Assembly (NCBI GenBank): GCA_965205255.1
Contig: OZ242051.1
Coordinates: 2,170,001-2,234,000 of the forward strand
Length of the DNA stretch: 64,000 nt
DNA from: G965205255 sp965205255
GTDB lineage: Bacteria > Pseudomonadota > Gammaproteobacteria > Pseudomonadales > Endozoicomonadaceae
Direction of reading: 5' to 3'
Each line of letters opens with the position of its first letter. Positions within the stretch are counted from its first letter, which is position 1. The notes under the pieces are model-generated. The model was given only the letters and a program-made list of their open reading frames with translations. It did not search any database and was not told the DNA's origin. Made by a program: the position numbers and the translations under genes. Shown piece after piece: positions 8,682 through 20,200 of this stretch.

Positions 8682-9306
8682 CATTGACGTTTATTTACCT
8701 GCTTGGGCGTTTATAAGGTGACAATTTGTCCAGACGCCGATCATTCAGGTATTGCTTATCACGATGACAAATCGCACGGAAAAAAAAAGCCGACAAACTT
8801 AAAAATACGGTCTTCATAGATTGCTGCTTTTCTCAGTTCTTCTCGCTGATTCACACGACGATAATGTTTTTTTATGTTTTTTTATGTTTTTTAATTGTTT
8901 TCTATTTACATATTTTGACGTATAGTTTATAAACGACTTTGCTCAGTTATTTGTTTTCATAAGAGATATTTATTAATGCAGAAAACTCAATCTGAATATT
9001 AATATGCGCCGTTTTCTACCTTATAAGAGCCCTAATTTGGATCTGACAGAGTAGTGTTGGAAAGTGATGAATGAGTTGGTAACAAATGGTTTTTCTTTCG
9101 TTCTGAAACAACGTTTTAATGCGCCATTCATGCAGACTTTTAGTCCGCTTAGGGAAAAATAAAGCCGATTGTTTTCAGTCGAATCATTGGTAATTTTAAC
9201 CGCATCAAACCAAAACTTTTATTTGGTTGATCTCTATTTTATAACTTTCAAGATCTTTTATTTATTTATTTATTTATAAATAAATCATAGTAGTAAGGAT
9301 TTTTTT
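8682..9306 (+). repeat. conserved leader of Rhs1
   Basis: About 625 bases nearly identical to the leaders of Rhs2 (16653-17251) and Rhs3 (24310-24945). It contains the palindrome GTTTATAAAC and the shared stretch ending in CTGACAGAGTAGTG. It ends in (TTTA)5, a short spacer and TAAGGA before the GTG start. The first part may be the degraded N-terminal end of the IS630-like gene. Because it is conserved in all three modules it likely holds the rhs promoter, but I cannot place the -35/-10 with confidence. Confidence 0.6.
9257..9276 (+). repeat. (TTTA)5 tetranucleotide tract upstream of Rhs1
   Basis: Five perfect TTTA units lie about 30 bases before the GTG start. The equivalent site of Rhs3 has ten units (24875-24914) and that of Rhs2 has none. 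Such tracts can change length by slipped-strand mispairing. Confidence 0.9.
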
Positions 9307-12300
9307 GTGTTTTTAAGACTAGTTAAGTTAGTTGTTTGCGTAACAACTCTGGTGAGTTATTTAACAACCAGTGTTGCTTTTGCAGAAAATTCAAATGCGC
9401 ATATATCTTCGGTCAAACACCGTTCATCGACGAGCAAGGCTGCACCCATGTCAGTTGCTGCTAAAAAAACACTACTAAAAAAGCTCAAGCGTCTGGTGGC
9501 CACAGGTCATAATCATTTTACTTCTCAGGCGAGCAACGGGGGAATGAACGCAGCGGTGTCGGTCAACCCTTCTTCACTAGGACTGACATTTTCACAAAAG
9601 CTATTTTCCGTAAACAGTTCACCAACCTCAAAAACTACACTACCAGTTAGCATTTTCCTTGGCGCTCCTACCGGTTTTAACCCGACAACACAACTGTTGA
9701 ATGACTACCCCATTGATGTGAATATTCCTTATATTCAGCCACAAGAATCCAACAGTGGTCATACTTATTATACCCTATCTATCGGGGGCAGCAGCTATCC
9801 GATGATAATGGATAGCAAGCAACAGTTTCAGTTTATTTATTATAAAAAGCCCGATATTCATATTACCCATCAAAGTGATGATACCATTGTTGTCACCCTG
9901 CGGGACAACTCAACATATATCTTCAAAAAAGTGAACGGCAGTGCTGCCACAACTCCATATCAAGTGGTGGCTAAAATAGGGCCAGATGGCAAGGCCATTT
10001 ATTTTCAGTATGCCCACAGCGATACACAATCTAGTATTACGCTGTTAAATTCTGATCAAAAAGTGGTGGCTAAAATTAACAAACAATCTGGTTCTGCCAC
10101 GCTGTTCTACCAAGATAAAATGGGGCATCTTCAGCACTTTACACTCAGTAACGAAAGCGACGGTGTAAGCATTACCAACCCGTTAAACGAAAGCACATTA
10201 CTCACCTTTGATACCGATAAAAAACCCACTAAAATCACTCTGGCCGATGGTGCTTATTACACCATCAACTATGGTGTGCTCTCTGACTCTCACTATATTG
10301 TTGACGGTTACACAGAGCCTGTGAATAATCATACGCCTTATGTTAGCTCTTATACAGAACACTTTAATAACAGTCACGATCAGGATATTACCCGTACGTT
10401 CAGCGTTAGCAGTACAGGTAATAATTTTTCCGGTAATAATATACAGTGTGATGGTAATACGTTTGCCCATGTGACATCAGCACAGGACTGGTTAATGGAA
10501 TGCGGATTTCGGCATCAGGGCGCACCCGTATATCGTTATAGCACCCTTGCCGGGATGAAAATTCCAGTCTTTACCGGTACGTTAATACCTTCGCCAGAAA
10601 CAAAACAGATCAGCCAGAGTTATAATTATCTGCATTTAAAGGATCAGCAAACAACTTCAGTCAATAATATAACCCTAACCCGCGGGCAGACTACCTACGG
10701 TGATAAGATTACTTCTGCCTCTTCGGTGGCTGATCTATCCCAGCACTATAATCTTCCCTCTGTGCAACAGTATCAGTTGTACGACGCCACTGGAAACAAT
10801 TCGCTGTTGCAGGTGCAAAACTTCAACTACAGCTATGACTCAAAGGGATTTCTGGCAAAAAAAATTGTACAAGACAGTCACGGTAACCTGAATACTGAAA
10901 GCTACACGACGCTACCTGGTGTTTATCACCCTATACTACAAACCAGTGTCGCTCAGATTAGACCTACAAAGCAGGCAGGTCTGCAAGGAAAGGCACCTAC
11001 CACACTCACCACAAATTACAGTAAACCCAGTGTTATCAGCAAATCCATAACAGTGGGAGGACACGCTTATACGGTTAACCGTGTAGCGATTCCCGGTAAT
11101 CAGATACTCTTTAATGGCAAGATAATCAGAAGCAGTACCGTAACTTATAATACTGAACCCACAGCGATGACGTTTGCCATGCCAGTCAAAACGACTGCCA
11201 CATTGCCGTCCATGGGACAATATGTCAACAATTCCTACACGATCAGCAATAGCAATAACGTCTATACGATCAGTAATACAAAACAAAGCCTGACCAGTGA
11301 CACACAAGGTAGAGCTCCTCAACAGTTACCCGGAACCCAAAAAACCTATAATCAGTATGGCGGGTTAATAAAAAGTGAAGATCCGGTCACCGGAGATATT
11401 ATCACCTACGACAGTTACGATGCTCTTGGCCGTCCGGTGCAGGTTAGTTATCTACCTGCAGGTAATGCCGATGACAAGCAAACTTATCGTTATCAGTATG
11501 ACATACTCAATGGCGCACAAAACGCGGGTTTTCGGGTGACCATGACACAGCTGATGCCCACCGGTAAAGGCAAGGGCGTACAGGTGGAAAAAGAATATGA
11601 CACGCAAAATCATGTAGTCAAAACGCTACAACAGCTTAAAGACCGTAGTGGTTTTTATGCAACTGATGAGGCTTTTTATAATCTGTCCGGTCAGATCAGC
11701 AAAACCATTCATTATTATTATGATGAAAAGGGACAGGTTCATCCGCAACAATCCCTGTATTTTTATAACCGCTATGGCAAACCCACCGCCGTACAGCACC
11801 CCAACGGTAGCACCAGTATATCTGTATCAGATTCTTATCATTTGCGAAAGATTTCTTATACGTTATTACCTACCAGTCAGGTGATAAATAATCCGGATTC
11901 TCTGTGCTTTGATCCGTTACAATCGACACCCGATCACAGGGTTAATACCGCCTGTCGGGTAGCATCAGTTCAGGTATCACAGTCACATTCGGTCAATCAA
12001 GGCTCGGCCAGTCGTCCGGTGATGTTTCACGATGTGAGCTATAAATATAAATTTATTACTGATCCGGCTTTTACCACAACGACAACTGATGATAAAAAGG
12101 TACCATTGTACGACAGCAGCACAAAAAAACAAATGACGACCGTGTTTGCCGGTACCGCTAAAGGTCAGGCGCCTGACCCTCAAGCACTGGAATCGCTGGC
12201 AGATACCATTAAAAACCAAGCACTGGCTAACCCTTCAGCCACACAGGCAAGCACTTTTGTGGTGAGTCATTTCAATGGAATGGGACAGGTCTTGTTCTCT

Positions 12301-15090
12301 GATGCGTATCATGCCGGAATGGAAACCCGTAATGTTTACAGTACAGACAAGCCTGATCAAGTGATTGCCTCCACGGTATCGACCCGTAATACTGACGGTA
12401 GTGTGACACCGGTGAGAACCATCTACAACACCTATGACGCTTATGGAAATATTATCAAAACAGAAGTAGCCACTGGCGCTTATGACCCTTCGGCTCAAAA
12501 GGTACTGGTGGGTGAAAGAACGTATACATCACTGGGCTTTTTATTAAATGCCACAACGATGGTGGGAGATAAATCTCATCAGGTGAGCATGACATATGAC
12601 ACAACCTCTGGTTTTCCGACCAAAATAACAGACCCGCTGGGTAATAGTATGACCATGACCTATGATACGGTATGGCATAAAAAACCACATACCGTGGTAT
12701 CTGAGACGGCAGACGGTCATACAGATTTTACCCTGACCTATACTTACGATGCTAATGGTAACCTGACCGATCTGAAAAAAACGAGCGGGCTAAATAAGCT
12801 GATCAGCGAAATGGCATACACCTATGATCCGGTGAATCAGCGGTTACTGACCACAACCATCACTCACCCTGACGGTAGTCAGCGAATCTTATCCGATGAG
12901 GTGAACAATTATTTTGTACCGGTGAGCAGTACCTATGGTGCTCCAGCGGCGCCGGTGTATACACAAACAGCGGTAACCGATGCGCTAGGATTGCCGGTTA
13001 GTATGAGTTATAAGGGAAGCGCAGGTCAGATATCTCTGGGAACTGATTACAACCCTGATTTATCGGTGAAGGATCAAACCATTAACCATCAGGTGACCAA
13101 TAGCTATATCTATGACAGTGTTGGTAATTTGGTCAGTATTGCCAATGACCTGAACGGTAAACCTGTTCGGACGTATGGTTATGGTTATAACACAAAAGGT
13201 CAGGTTTCCACCCGTACTGCAACAACTGAAAAAGGTGTCAGTACCCAAACATACACCTATACACCGCAGGGTCAGTTATTGCACTTTACCTGCAACGGAA
13301 AAGAGTGCCCTCAGAATCTGTTCAAACAACCGGTCAGTGCCATTGATTACAGCTATCAACCTTTGTTTAATTCACTAAACACAGTGGATGAGACGATCAA
13401 CGGTGGCAGTAAACAGCTGATTACTTACCAGTATAAAAACACTGATCCGACACAGGTATCAGGTATTGATTATGCCGGTAAAGGCCATGCTACATTTAGC
13501 TATGATGGTGACGGTAATATCACTGCCATGCAGAAAATGACCGCCTCGGGCAAGTTAGTGCCTTACCAGATGAGCTATGACAGTGCGCAGAATTTAACGG
13601 ATGTCACTATCAATCATCATGAAAAAATTCACTATACCTATGATGCGTCAGGACAGCAAATTGCAGAAAGTGATACCAACGCTTTCGGAAAAACAACCAC
13701 ACTACAGCAGTATTACAATGGTTCTCTGGCAGAGCAGTCGCTTAACGGGAAATCTCGTTATTATGTAGCCGGAGGAAGTTTTTATGATGGCCGTTACGAG
13801 TCGGCTGTTACCGATGGCAAGCAGTTAACAGGCAGTGTCGTTAATGGCAAAGTTCAAGGTGATGATGTGTATATGCCGTATGGTCAGGTAACAGACCTGA
13901 ATCAGGCTAAAACACTGGCGTTGACTCTGCAAAAGAGCACCCGTGGCTATCAAATGAAAAATACAGACCAAGTGACGGGCTGGCAGTTTTTGGGCAATGG
14001 TTATCGTGCTTATGATCCGGCACTGAGACTGTTCACTAAACACGACAGTGCCTCTCCGTGGGGAGCCGGTGGCATAAATGCTTACAACTATGCAGGTAAT
14101 GATCCCATCAATAGTTCTGACCCCACCGGTCACTACACCGAAAATGATGTTAATGATGTTAATAAAACGATGAAAGCGGAAAACAAACAGATTTACGATA
14201 ACTATCACAAAAGTCAATTGGAAACAATTTTAGCAATTTGTTTCGCGGTGGCAGGACTTTTGATGGCCGTATTGATCCCAGGTCCTGGTGACTTTATAGA
14301 GGGCATGGCGCTGGCTGCCTTGGCTAATGTTGCTTTTTTTACGGCAGTAGGTGTAGTAACAACCGTAAGCGAAAAACTTGTAGAAAATGGCGTTTTGGAA
14401 CAAAAGGGCTTAAAGCCATCTCAATCAATTGGTGAGATGATGAGTTCTACTTCGTTCTGGGAAGGTGTTGGTATTGATGCCGTGGCTATGGTCGGTGGCG
14501 AGACGGCGGGTCTAATCATTAAAGAAGCAGAGCGTGCAATTGAAAGCGCTGCAGGAAGAGCAGCAGAAGAGGCAGCAGGAGAAGGAGAAGAAGCAGCAGC
14601 AGGAGAAGTAATAGGAGAATCGACAGAAGCACCGGCAGAAGCATCGGCAGAAGCATCGGCAGAAGCTGCAACCAACAAGCTACCTAATTTTAAGCTTAAT
14701 AAGTATAGAGGACGCCGTGGTTTTAAGAAAATAGGGCACGGTGGTTTTCATGATGTATTTAGTCTGCCTGATGGTTCGGTGTTTAAGCAACTCACAACGA
14801 GAATAGATTTAACAGAACCAGAAAGAACCGCTCGTATACTAAAAGAACAAGGCATTGATGCTACTGCATACAACAATGGAGTTAAAATGCCTTATTTTGA
14901 AGTAGAAACTGATGAGGCAAGAGCAACTGCACATGCGGATGCATATTTCAAAAATTTCAGAAGAAAAATGCGCGATCATGATCCCAGCAATTATTCCAAA
15001 TCAGGGGAGGTTATTGATCCTGACTTTTGTTTTCGTCCAGGCTCTCCTGTAAGCGATAAGTGGTTAAAAATGTACCCGAATTTATTTTGA
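9307..15090 (+). CDS. giant secreted YD-repeat/Rhs protein, copy 1 (Rhs1)
   Basis: 1927 residues; GTG start at 9307 with TAAGGA eight bases upstream. A Sec signal peptide (MFLRLVKL..., likely cut after SVAFA at about 26) precedes a Ser/Lys-rich region and a beta-rich N-domain. YD repeats (YDALGRP, YDANGNLTDL, YDSVGNLVSI, YDGDGNITAM, YDASGQQI) follow. The Rhs core includes GNGYRAYDPALRLFTKHD and ends DPTG (1605-1608), the usual boundary for release of the C-terminal part. The first 1636 residues align without gaps with the other two copies. The 291-residue tail has two hydrophobic segments around IPGPGD, an Ala/Glu-rich linker and a kinase-like tip (1805-1927: GHGGFH, Lys1827, D1890-x4-N1895, D1904). 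There is no PAAR domain and no adjacent immunity gene. A role as a polymorphic toxin or host effector is inference. Confidence 0.9.
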   Translation: MFLRLVKLVVCVTTLVSYLTTSVAFAENSNAHISSVKHRSSTSKAAPMSVAAKKTLLKKLKRLVATGHNHFTSQASNGGMNAAVSVNPSSLGLTFSQKLFSVNSSPTSKTTLPVSIFLGAPTGFNPTTQLLNDYPIDVNIPYIQPQESNSGHTYYTLSIGGSSYPMIMDSKQQFQFIYYKKPDIHITHQSDDTIVVTLRDNSTYIFKKVNGSAATTPYQVVAKIGPDGKAIYFQYAHSDTQSSITLLNSDQKVVAKINKQSGSATLFYQDKMGHLQHFTLSNESDGVSITNPLNESTLLTFDTDKKPTKITLADGAYYTINYGVLSDSHYIVDGYTEPVNNHTPYVSSYTEHFNNSHDQDITRTFSVSSTGNNFSGNNIQCDGNTFAHVTSAQDWLMECGFRHQGAPVYRYSTLAGMKIPVFTGTLIPSPETKQISQSYNYLHLKDQQTTSVNNITLTRGQTTYGDKITSASSVADLSQHYNLPSVQQYQLYDATGNNSLLQVQNFNYSYDSKGFLAKKIVQDSHGNLNTESYTTLPGVYHPILQTSVAQIRPTKQAGLQGKAPTTLTTNYSKPSVISKSITVGGHAYTVNRVAIPGNQILFNGKIIRSSTVTYNTEPTAMTFAMPVKTTATLPSMGQYVNNSYTISNSNNVYTISNTKQSLTSDTQGRAPQQLPGTQKTYNQYGGLIKSEDPVTGDIITYDSYDALGRPVQVSYLPAGNADDKQTYRYQYDILNGAQNAGFRVTMTQLMPTGKGKGVQVEKEYDTQNHVVKTLQQLKDRSGFYATDEAFYNLSGQISKTIHYYYDEKGQVHPQQSLYFYNRYGKPTAVQHPNGSTSISVSDSYHLRKISYTLLPTSQVINNPDSLCFDPLQSTPDHRVNTACRVASVQVSQSHSVNQGSASRPVMFHDVSYKYKFITDPAFTTTTTDDKKVPLYDSSTKKQMTTVFAGTAKGQAPDPQALESLADTIKNQALANPSATQASTFVVSHFNGMGQVLFSDAYHAGMETRNVYSTDKPDQVIASTVSTRNTDGSVTPVRTIYNTYDAYGNIIKTEVATGAYDPSAQKVLVGERTYTSLGFLLNATTMVGDKSHQVSMTYDTTSGFPTKITDPLGNSMTMTYDTVWHKKPHTVVSETADGHTDFTLTYTYDANGNLTDLKKTSGLNKLISEMAYTYDPVNQRLLTTTITHPDGSQRILSDEVNNYFVPVSSTYGAPAAPVYTQTAVTDALGLPVSMSYKGSAGQISLGTDYNPDLSVKDQTINHQVTNSYIYDSVGNLVSIANDLNGKPVRTYGYGYNTKGQVSTRTATTEKGVSTQTYTYTPQGQLLHFTCNGKECPQNLFKQPVSAIDYSYQPLFNSLNTVDETINGGSKQLITYQYKNTDPTQVSGIDYAGKGHATFSYDGDGNITAMQKMTASGKLVPYQMSYDSAQNLTDVTINHHEKIHYTYDASGQQIAESDTNAFGKTTTLQQYYNGSLAEQSLNGKSRYYVAGGSFYDGRYESAVTDGKQLTGSVVNGKVQGDDVYMPYGQVTDLNQAKTLALTLQKSTRGYQMKNTDQVTGWQFLGNGYRAYDPALRLFTKHDSASPWGAGGINAYNYAGNDPINSSDPTGHYTENDVNDVNKTMKAENKQIYDNYHKSQLETILAICFAVAGLLMAVLIPGPGDFIEGMALAALANVAFFTAVGVVTTVSEKLVENGVLEQKGLKPSQSIGEMMSSTSFWEGVGIDAVAMVGGETAGLIIKEAERAIESAAGRAAEEAAGEGEEAAAGEVIGESTEAPAEASAEASAEAATNKLPNFKLNKYRGRRGFKKIGHGGFHDVFSLPDGSVFKQLTTRIDLTEPERTARILKEQGIDATAYNNGVKMPYFEVETDEARATAHADAYFKNFRRKMRDHDPSNYSKSGEVIDPDFCFRPGSPVSDKWLKMYPNLF

Positions 15091-15362
15091 TTAATTTCAT
15101 TTTCTCTAAAATAAGTTAAGGGGTGAAATAATTTGTAGTTACTCAAACCTGATCTGACAGTTACCCATTTTTCAGAAGGTATCTGTCAGGTGAAGTTAAG
15201 TTCAGCTTACGAACTTTTCCTTTTAGATGCTTTTTTCATCAAAAAGGGTTTCTATTGGGGTTCTTCCACAACATATTTACCCCTGCTGAATTTGTTTATT
15301 ATTGTAATGGCTTATTCATTTATCCAGATTATCCTGCAATACAACAACCTGTTTCTAACTAC
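15091..15362 (+). repeat. conserved 3' flank of Rhs1
   Basis: This flank is nearly identical to the one after Rhs3 (30837-31107) and is missing after Rhs2. It contains CTGACAG...CTGTCAG inverted repeats and an 11-bp imperfect stem CCTTTTAGATG/CATCAAAAAGG, possibly acting as a transcript end. The 82-codon frame at 15190-15438 overlaps it but shows no ribosome site and is not conserved after Rhs3, so it was not called. Confidence 0.6.
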
Positions 15363-15447
15363 GGCTATAAGCATACTTGTATGGCTTGCCGTTAACGAGG
15401 CTTTTACAAACCAAGCGAAAAACGCTTTCTTGCCTTAAAAAAACAAC

Positions 15448-15589
15448 TAATACAAAACCTGTTTTTAATTTCTTATTGCGCCACCTTTTTGATCTTGCTG
15501 TTATTCGTTGAAGCTCCTCACAAAACTAGCTATTACTCGTCACTTCGCCTTTAACAGCAAGCCATAAAAGCAAGCTTTTAATAGTAGTT
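15448..15589. repeat. MITE-like repeat interrupted by IS982
   Basis: It begins TACAAAACCTG and contains TTTTTGATCTTGCTGTT and, inverted, AACAGCAAGC. This matches the element at 42157-42314. The intact IS982 copy is inserted in its right arm, with AGTT repeated on both sides. Confidence 0.6.
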
Positions 15590-16570
15590 AACCTCAGTTC
15601 GGCGTAACTACACAGAAACTAAGCATGTATATTGAATGTTCAGTGAAGGCTTTTTCTCTTTGTAAGTATAAGCAATCAATCCACTGATCAGATTGACCAT
15701 AAAATTGGCCTTGGAACGGTGTCTGGAATGCTCAATCTGACAGATGTTTTTAAGCTGATCGTTAATGGTTTCAATGATCGAACGCCCTCTCAACAACATC
15801 TTATCGAGCAAGGTGATCAGCCTGGGTTTCATGTTTTTCTTATGGGTAGTGATGAGTTCAACCCCGTATTTATCCAGTAGCAATGCAGCCTTTTCTTTGG
15901 AGATATAGCTTTTATCGCCAAGGAGTTTGCCAAAAAGAACACTGCACATCTCATCCAATACAGAACGGTCATCGGTGTTACCTGAGGTGCATTTCACGTT
16001 AAGGATTTCACCGGTATCGCTGACAATAAGGTGAAGCTTAAATCCGTAAAACCACCCAGTGGAAGACTTTCCTCTTCCCGCATCATCCCGAAAAGTTCTA
16101 TGACGCCTGATTCGCTTATTTGTACAGACGGCTAATCCTGTTGAATCAATATAAGAAATACCCGTGGGTTTGCCATAACGGCTTTTCATAAAAGCACACA
16201 GTGCCAGTAATGCTTTGGGCATCAGCTCGACAAAACGGTTATAACTGACCAGTGTTGGAAAAAGATGCAGGTAGTGGCGCCTTATGGATTTAAGATAAAA
16301 GTCTTTGAAGCAGCGATAGCCCGAGCGATGAAACTGTACAACAATCGTCATGATTTCGCTCAAGCTGAGCCGGCACTCACGAATTCGGTGTTTGCAGTCA
16401 GATTCGAGTAAAAACTTGTTGAGTTCTGGCTCAAAGGACTGGCAAAAGTCATCCATATCACAGAAAATACGAGTTAGCATATCACTTCCATGTTTTGTAT
16501 TGTCTTGAGAAACCATACTATGCATGGAAGTGATTGCTTTTAAAAGACTTCTTACGTCGAACTGAGGTTA
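15590..16570 (-). mobile_element. IS982-family insertion sequence, copy A (intact)
   Basis: About 980 bp bounded by inverted repeats AACCTCAGTTCG / CGAACTGAGGTT and flanked by AGTT direct repeats (15586-15589, 16571-16574), a plausible target duplication. It carries one transposase gene on the - strand. It is nearly identical to copy B at 37281-38260 but in the opposite orientation. It sits between Rhs1 and Rhs2, inside a MITE-like repeat. Confidence 0.9.
15608..16525 (-). CDS. IS982-family transposase (copy A)
   Basis: 305 codons from the ATG at 16525. A start at the internal Met16 (MLTRIFCDMDDF), preceded by GGAAG, is equally likely and gives 290 residues. IS982 hallmarks: YRCFKDFYL, SYIDSTGLAVC (first Asp), GKSSTGWFYGFKLH, GDKxYIS (second Asp) and RSIIETINDQLKN (Glu), with the terminal GLIAYTY. 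Copy A reads GDKSYIS where copy B and the family have GDKGYIS, and differs at a few other sites, so its activity may be reduced. Confidence 0.93.
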   Translation of the reverse strand: MHSMVSQDNTKHGSDMLTRIFCDMDDFCQSFEPELNKFLLESDCKHRIRECRLSLSEIMTIVVQFHRSGYRCFKDFYLKSIRRHYLHLFPTLVSYNRFVELMPKALLALCAFMKSRYGKPTGISYIDSTGLAVCTNKRIRRHRTFRDDAGRGKSSTGWFYGFKLHLIVSDTGEILNVKCTSGNTDDRSVLDEMCSVLFGKLLGDKSYISKEKAALLLDKYGVELITTHKKNMKPRLITLLDKMLLRGRSIIETINDQLKNICQIEHSRHRSKANFMVNLISGLIAYTYKEKKPSLNIQYTCLVSV

Positions 16571-16652
16571 GTTAAACACTAGCTGTAAATGGTCAATATG
16601 TTTTAATCAGTTATTCACTTTTTTAGTTGCTAATCCCACGTCTGCTTCTTCC

Positions 16653-17251
16653 CATTGACGCTTATTTACCTGCTTGGTCGTTTATAAGGTGGTGATTTGC
16701 CCAGACCAAGATCATTCAGGCATTGCTTATCACGATGACAAACCGCACGGAAAAAGAAAAAGCTGACAAACTCAAAACACGGTCTTCATGCATTGCTACT
16801 TTGCTCAGTGCTTCTCACTGATTTAAACGATATTGGAAGTTTTTATGTGTTTTAAGTGTTTTCCATTTACATATGTAGACTTATAGTTTATAAACTACTT
16901 TGATCAGTTATTTGTTTTCATAAGAGATATTTGTTAACGCAGAAAACTCAATCTGAATGTTAATATCCGCCGTTTTCTACCTTATAAGAGCCCTAATTTG
17001 GATCTGACAGAGTAGTGTTGGAAAGTGATTAATGAGTTGGTAACAAATGGTTTTTCTTCCGTTCAGCAACAACGCTTCAATGCGCCCTTTATGTAGGATT
17101 TTAGTTCGTTTAGGGGAAAATAAAGCTCTGTTTTTTTAGTCGGATCAATGACAATTTTAACCGCATCAAAGCCAAACTTTTATTTGGTTGATCTCTATTT
17201 TATAACTTTCAAGATCTTTTGTTAATTAATGATGGTAATAAGGATTTTTTT
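16653..17251 (+). repeat. conserved leader of Rhs2
   Basis: Homologous to the leaders of Rhs1 and Rhs3 but somewhat more diverged. It lacks the TTTA tract: the position reads TTTTGTTAATTAATGATGG. The ribosome site AAGGA and GTG start are conserved. Between the IS982 copy (end 16570) and this leader nothing further was recognised. Confidence 0.6.
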
Positions 17252-20200
17252 GTGTTTTTAAGACTAGTTAAGTTGGCTGTTGCCGTAATAACTCTCGCCA
17301 GTTATTTAACAACGAGCGTTGCTTTTGCAGAAAATTCAAATGCGCATATATCTTCGGTCAAACACCGTTCATCGACGAGCAAGGCTGCACCCATGTCGGT
17401 TGCTGCTAAAAAAACACTGCTAAAAAAGCTCAAGCGTCTGGTGGCCACAGGTCATAATCATTTTACCTCTCAGGCGAGTAACGGGGGAATGAATGCAGCG
17501 GTGTCGGTCAACCCTTCTTCACTGGCACTGACATTTTCACAAAAGCTCTTTTCCGTAAACAGTTCACCGACCTCAAAAACCAAACTACCAATTAGCATTT
17601 TCCTTGGGGCTTCTACCGGTTTTAACCCAACAACACAACTGTTGAATGACTACCCCATTGATGTGAATATTCCTTATATTCAGCCACAAGAATCAAGTAG
17701 TGGTCATACTTATTATACCCTATCTGTCGGGGGAAGCAGCTATCCGATGATAATGGATAGCAAACAACAGTTTCAGTTTATTTATTATAAAAAGCCAGAT
17801 ATTCATATTACCCATCAAAGTGATGATACCATTGTTGTCACCCTGCGGAACAACTCAACATATATCTTCAAAAAAGTGAACGGCACTGCTGCCACAACTC
17901 CATATCAAGTGGTGGCTAAAATAGGGCCAGATGGCAAGGTCATTTATTTTCAGTATGCCCACAGCGATACACAATCTAGTATTACGCTGTTAAATTCTGA
18001 TCAAAAAGTAGTGGCTAAAATTAACAAACAATCCGGTTCTGCCACGCTGTTCTACCAAGATAAAATGGGTCATTTTCAGCACTTTACACTCCGTAACAAA
18101 AGCGACGGTGTAAGCATTACCAACCCGTTAAACGAAAGTACATTACTCACCTTTGATACCGATAAAAAACCCACTAAAATTACTCTGGCCGATGGTGCTT
18201 ATTACACCATCAACTATGGCGTGCTCTCTGGCTCTCACTATATTGTTAGCGGCTACACAGAGCCTGTGAATAATCATACGCCTTATGTTAGCTCTTATAC
18301 AGAACACTTTAATAACAGTCACGATCAGGATATTACCCGTACGTTCAGCGTTAGCAGTACAGGTAATAATTTTTCCGGTAATAATATGCAGTGTGATGGT
18401 AATACGTTTGCCCATGTGACATCAGCACAGGACTGGTTAATGGAATGCGGATTTCGGCATCAGGGCGCACCCGTGTATCGTTATAGCACCCTTGCCGGGA
18501 TGAAAATTCCAGTCTTTACCGGTACGTTAACACCTTCACCAGAAACAAAACAGATCAGCCAGAGTTATAATTATCTGCATTTAAAGGATCAGCAAACGAC
18601 TTCAGTCAATAATACAACCCTAACCCGCGGGCAGACTACCTATGGTGACAAGATTACTTCTGCCTCTTCGGTGGCTGATCTATCCCAGCACTATAATCTT
18701 CCCTCTGTGCAACAGTATCAATTGTACGACGCCACTGGAAACAATTCGCTGCTGCAGGTGCAAAGCTTCAACTACAGCTATGACTCAAAGGGATTTCTGG
18801 CGAAAAAAATTGTACAAGACAGTCACGGTAACCTGAATACTGAAAACTACACGACGCTACCTGGTGTTTATCATCCTATACTGCAAACCAGTGTCTCTCA
18901 GATTAGACCTACAAAGCAGGCAGGTCTGCAGGGAGAGGCACCTACCACACTCACCACAATTTACAGTAAACCCAGTGTTATCAGCAAATCCATAACAGTG
19001 GGAGGACACGCTTATACGGTTAACCGTGTAGCGATTCCCGGTAATCAGATACTCTTTAATGGCAAGATAATCAGAAGCAGTACCGTAACTTATAATACTG
19101 AACCCACAGCGATGACGTTTGCCATGCCAGTCAAAACGACTGCCACATTGCCGTCCATGGGACAATATGTCAACAATACCTATACGATCAGCAATAGCAA
19201 TAACGTCTATACGATCAGTAATACAAAACAAAGCCTGACCAGTGACACACAAGGTAGAGCTCCTCAACAGTTACCCGGAACCCAAAAAACCTATAATCTG
19301 TATGGCGGGTTAATAAAAAGTGAAGATCCGGTCACCGGAAATATTATCACCTACGACAGTTACGATGCTCTTGGCCGTCCGGTGCAGGTTAGTTATCTAC
19401 CTGCAGGTAATGCCGATGACAAGCAAACTTATCGTTATCAGTATGACATACTCAATGGCGCACAAAACGCGGGTTTTCGGGTAACCATGACACAGCTGAT
19501 GCCCACCGGTAATGGCAAGGGCGTACAGGTGGAAAAAGAATATGACACGCAAAACCATGTGGTTAAAACGCTACAACAGCTTAAAGACCGTAGTGGTTTT
19601 TACGCCACTGATGAGGCTTTTTATAATCAGTCCGGTCAGATCAGCAAAACCATTCATTATTATTATGATGAAAAGGGACAGGTTCATCCGCAACAATCCC
19701 TGTATTTTTATAACCGCTATGGCAAACCCACCGCCGTACAGCACCCCAACGGTAGCACCAGTATATCTGTATCAGATTCTTATCATTTGCGAAAGATTTC
19801 TTATACGTTATTACCTACCAGTCAGGTGATAAATAATCCGGATTCTCTGTGCTTTGATCCGTTACAATCGACGTCCGATCACAGGGTTAATACCGCCTGT
19901 CGGGTAGCATCAGTTCAGGTATCACAGTTACATACGGTCAATCAAGGCTCGGCCAGTCGTCCGGTGTTGTTTCACGATGTGAGCTATCAGTATCACTTTA
20001 TTACAGATCCGGCTTTTAGCACGACGACCGCTGATGGTAAAAAGGTACCATTGTACGACAGTAGCACAAAGCAACAAATGACGACCGTGTTTGCAGGTAC
20101 CGCTAAAGGTCAGGCGCCTGACCCTCAAGCACTGGAATCGCTGGCAGATACCATTAAAAACCAAGCACTGGCTAACCCCTCAGCCACACAGGCAAGCACT

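Noticed and set aside
15190..15438. 82-codon hydrophobic frame after Rhs1, considered as an immunity protein
   Set aside because: The homologous DNA after Rhs3 does not keep the frame open and Rhs2 lacks the region, so it is not a conserved partner gene.
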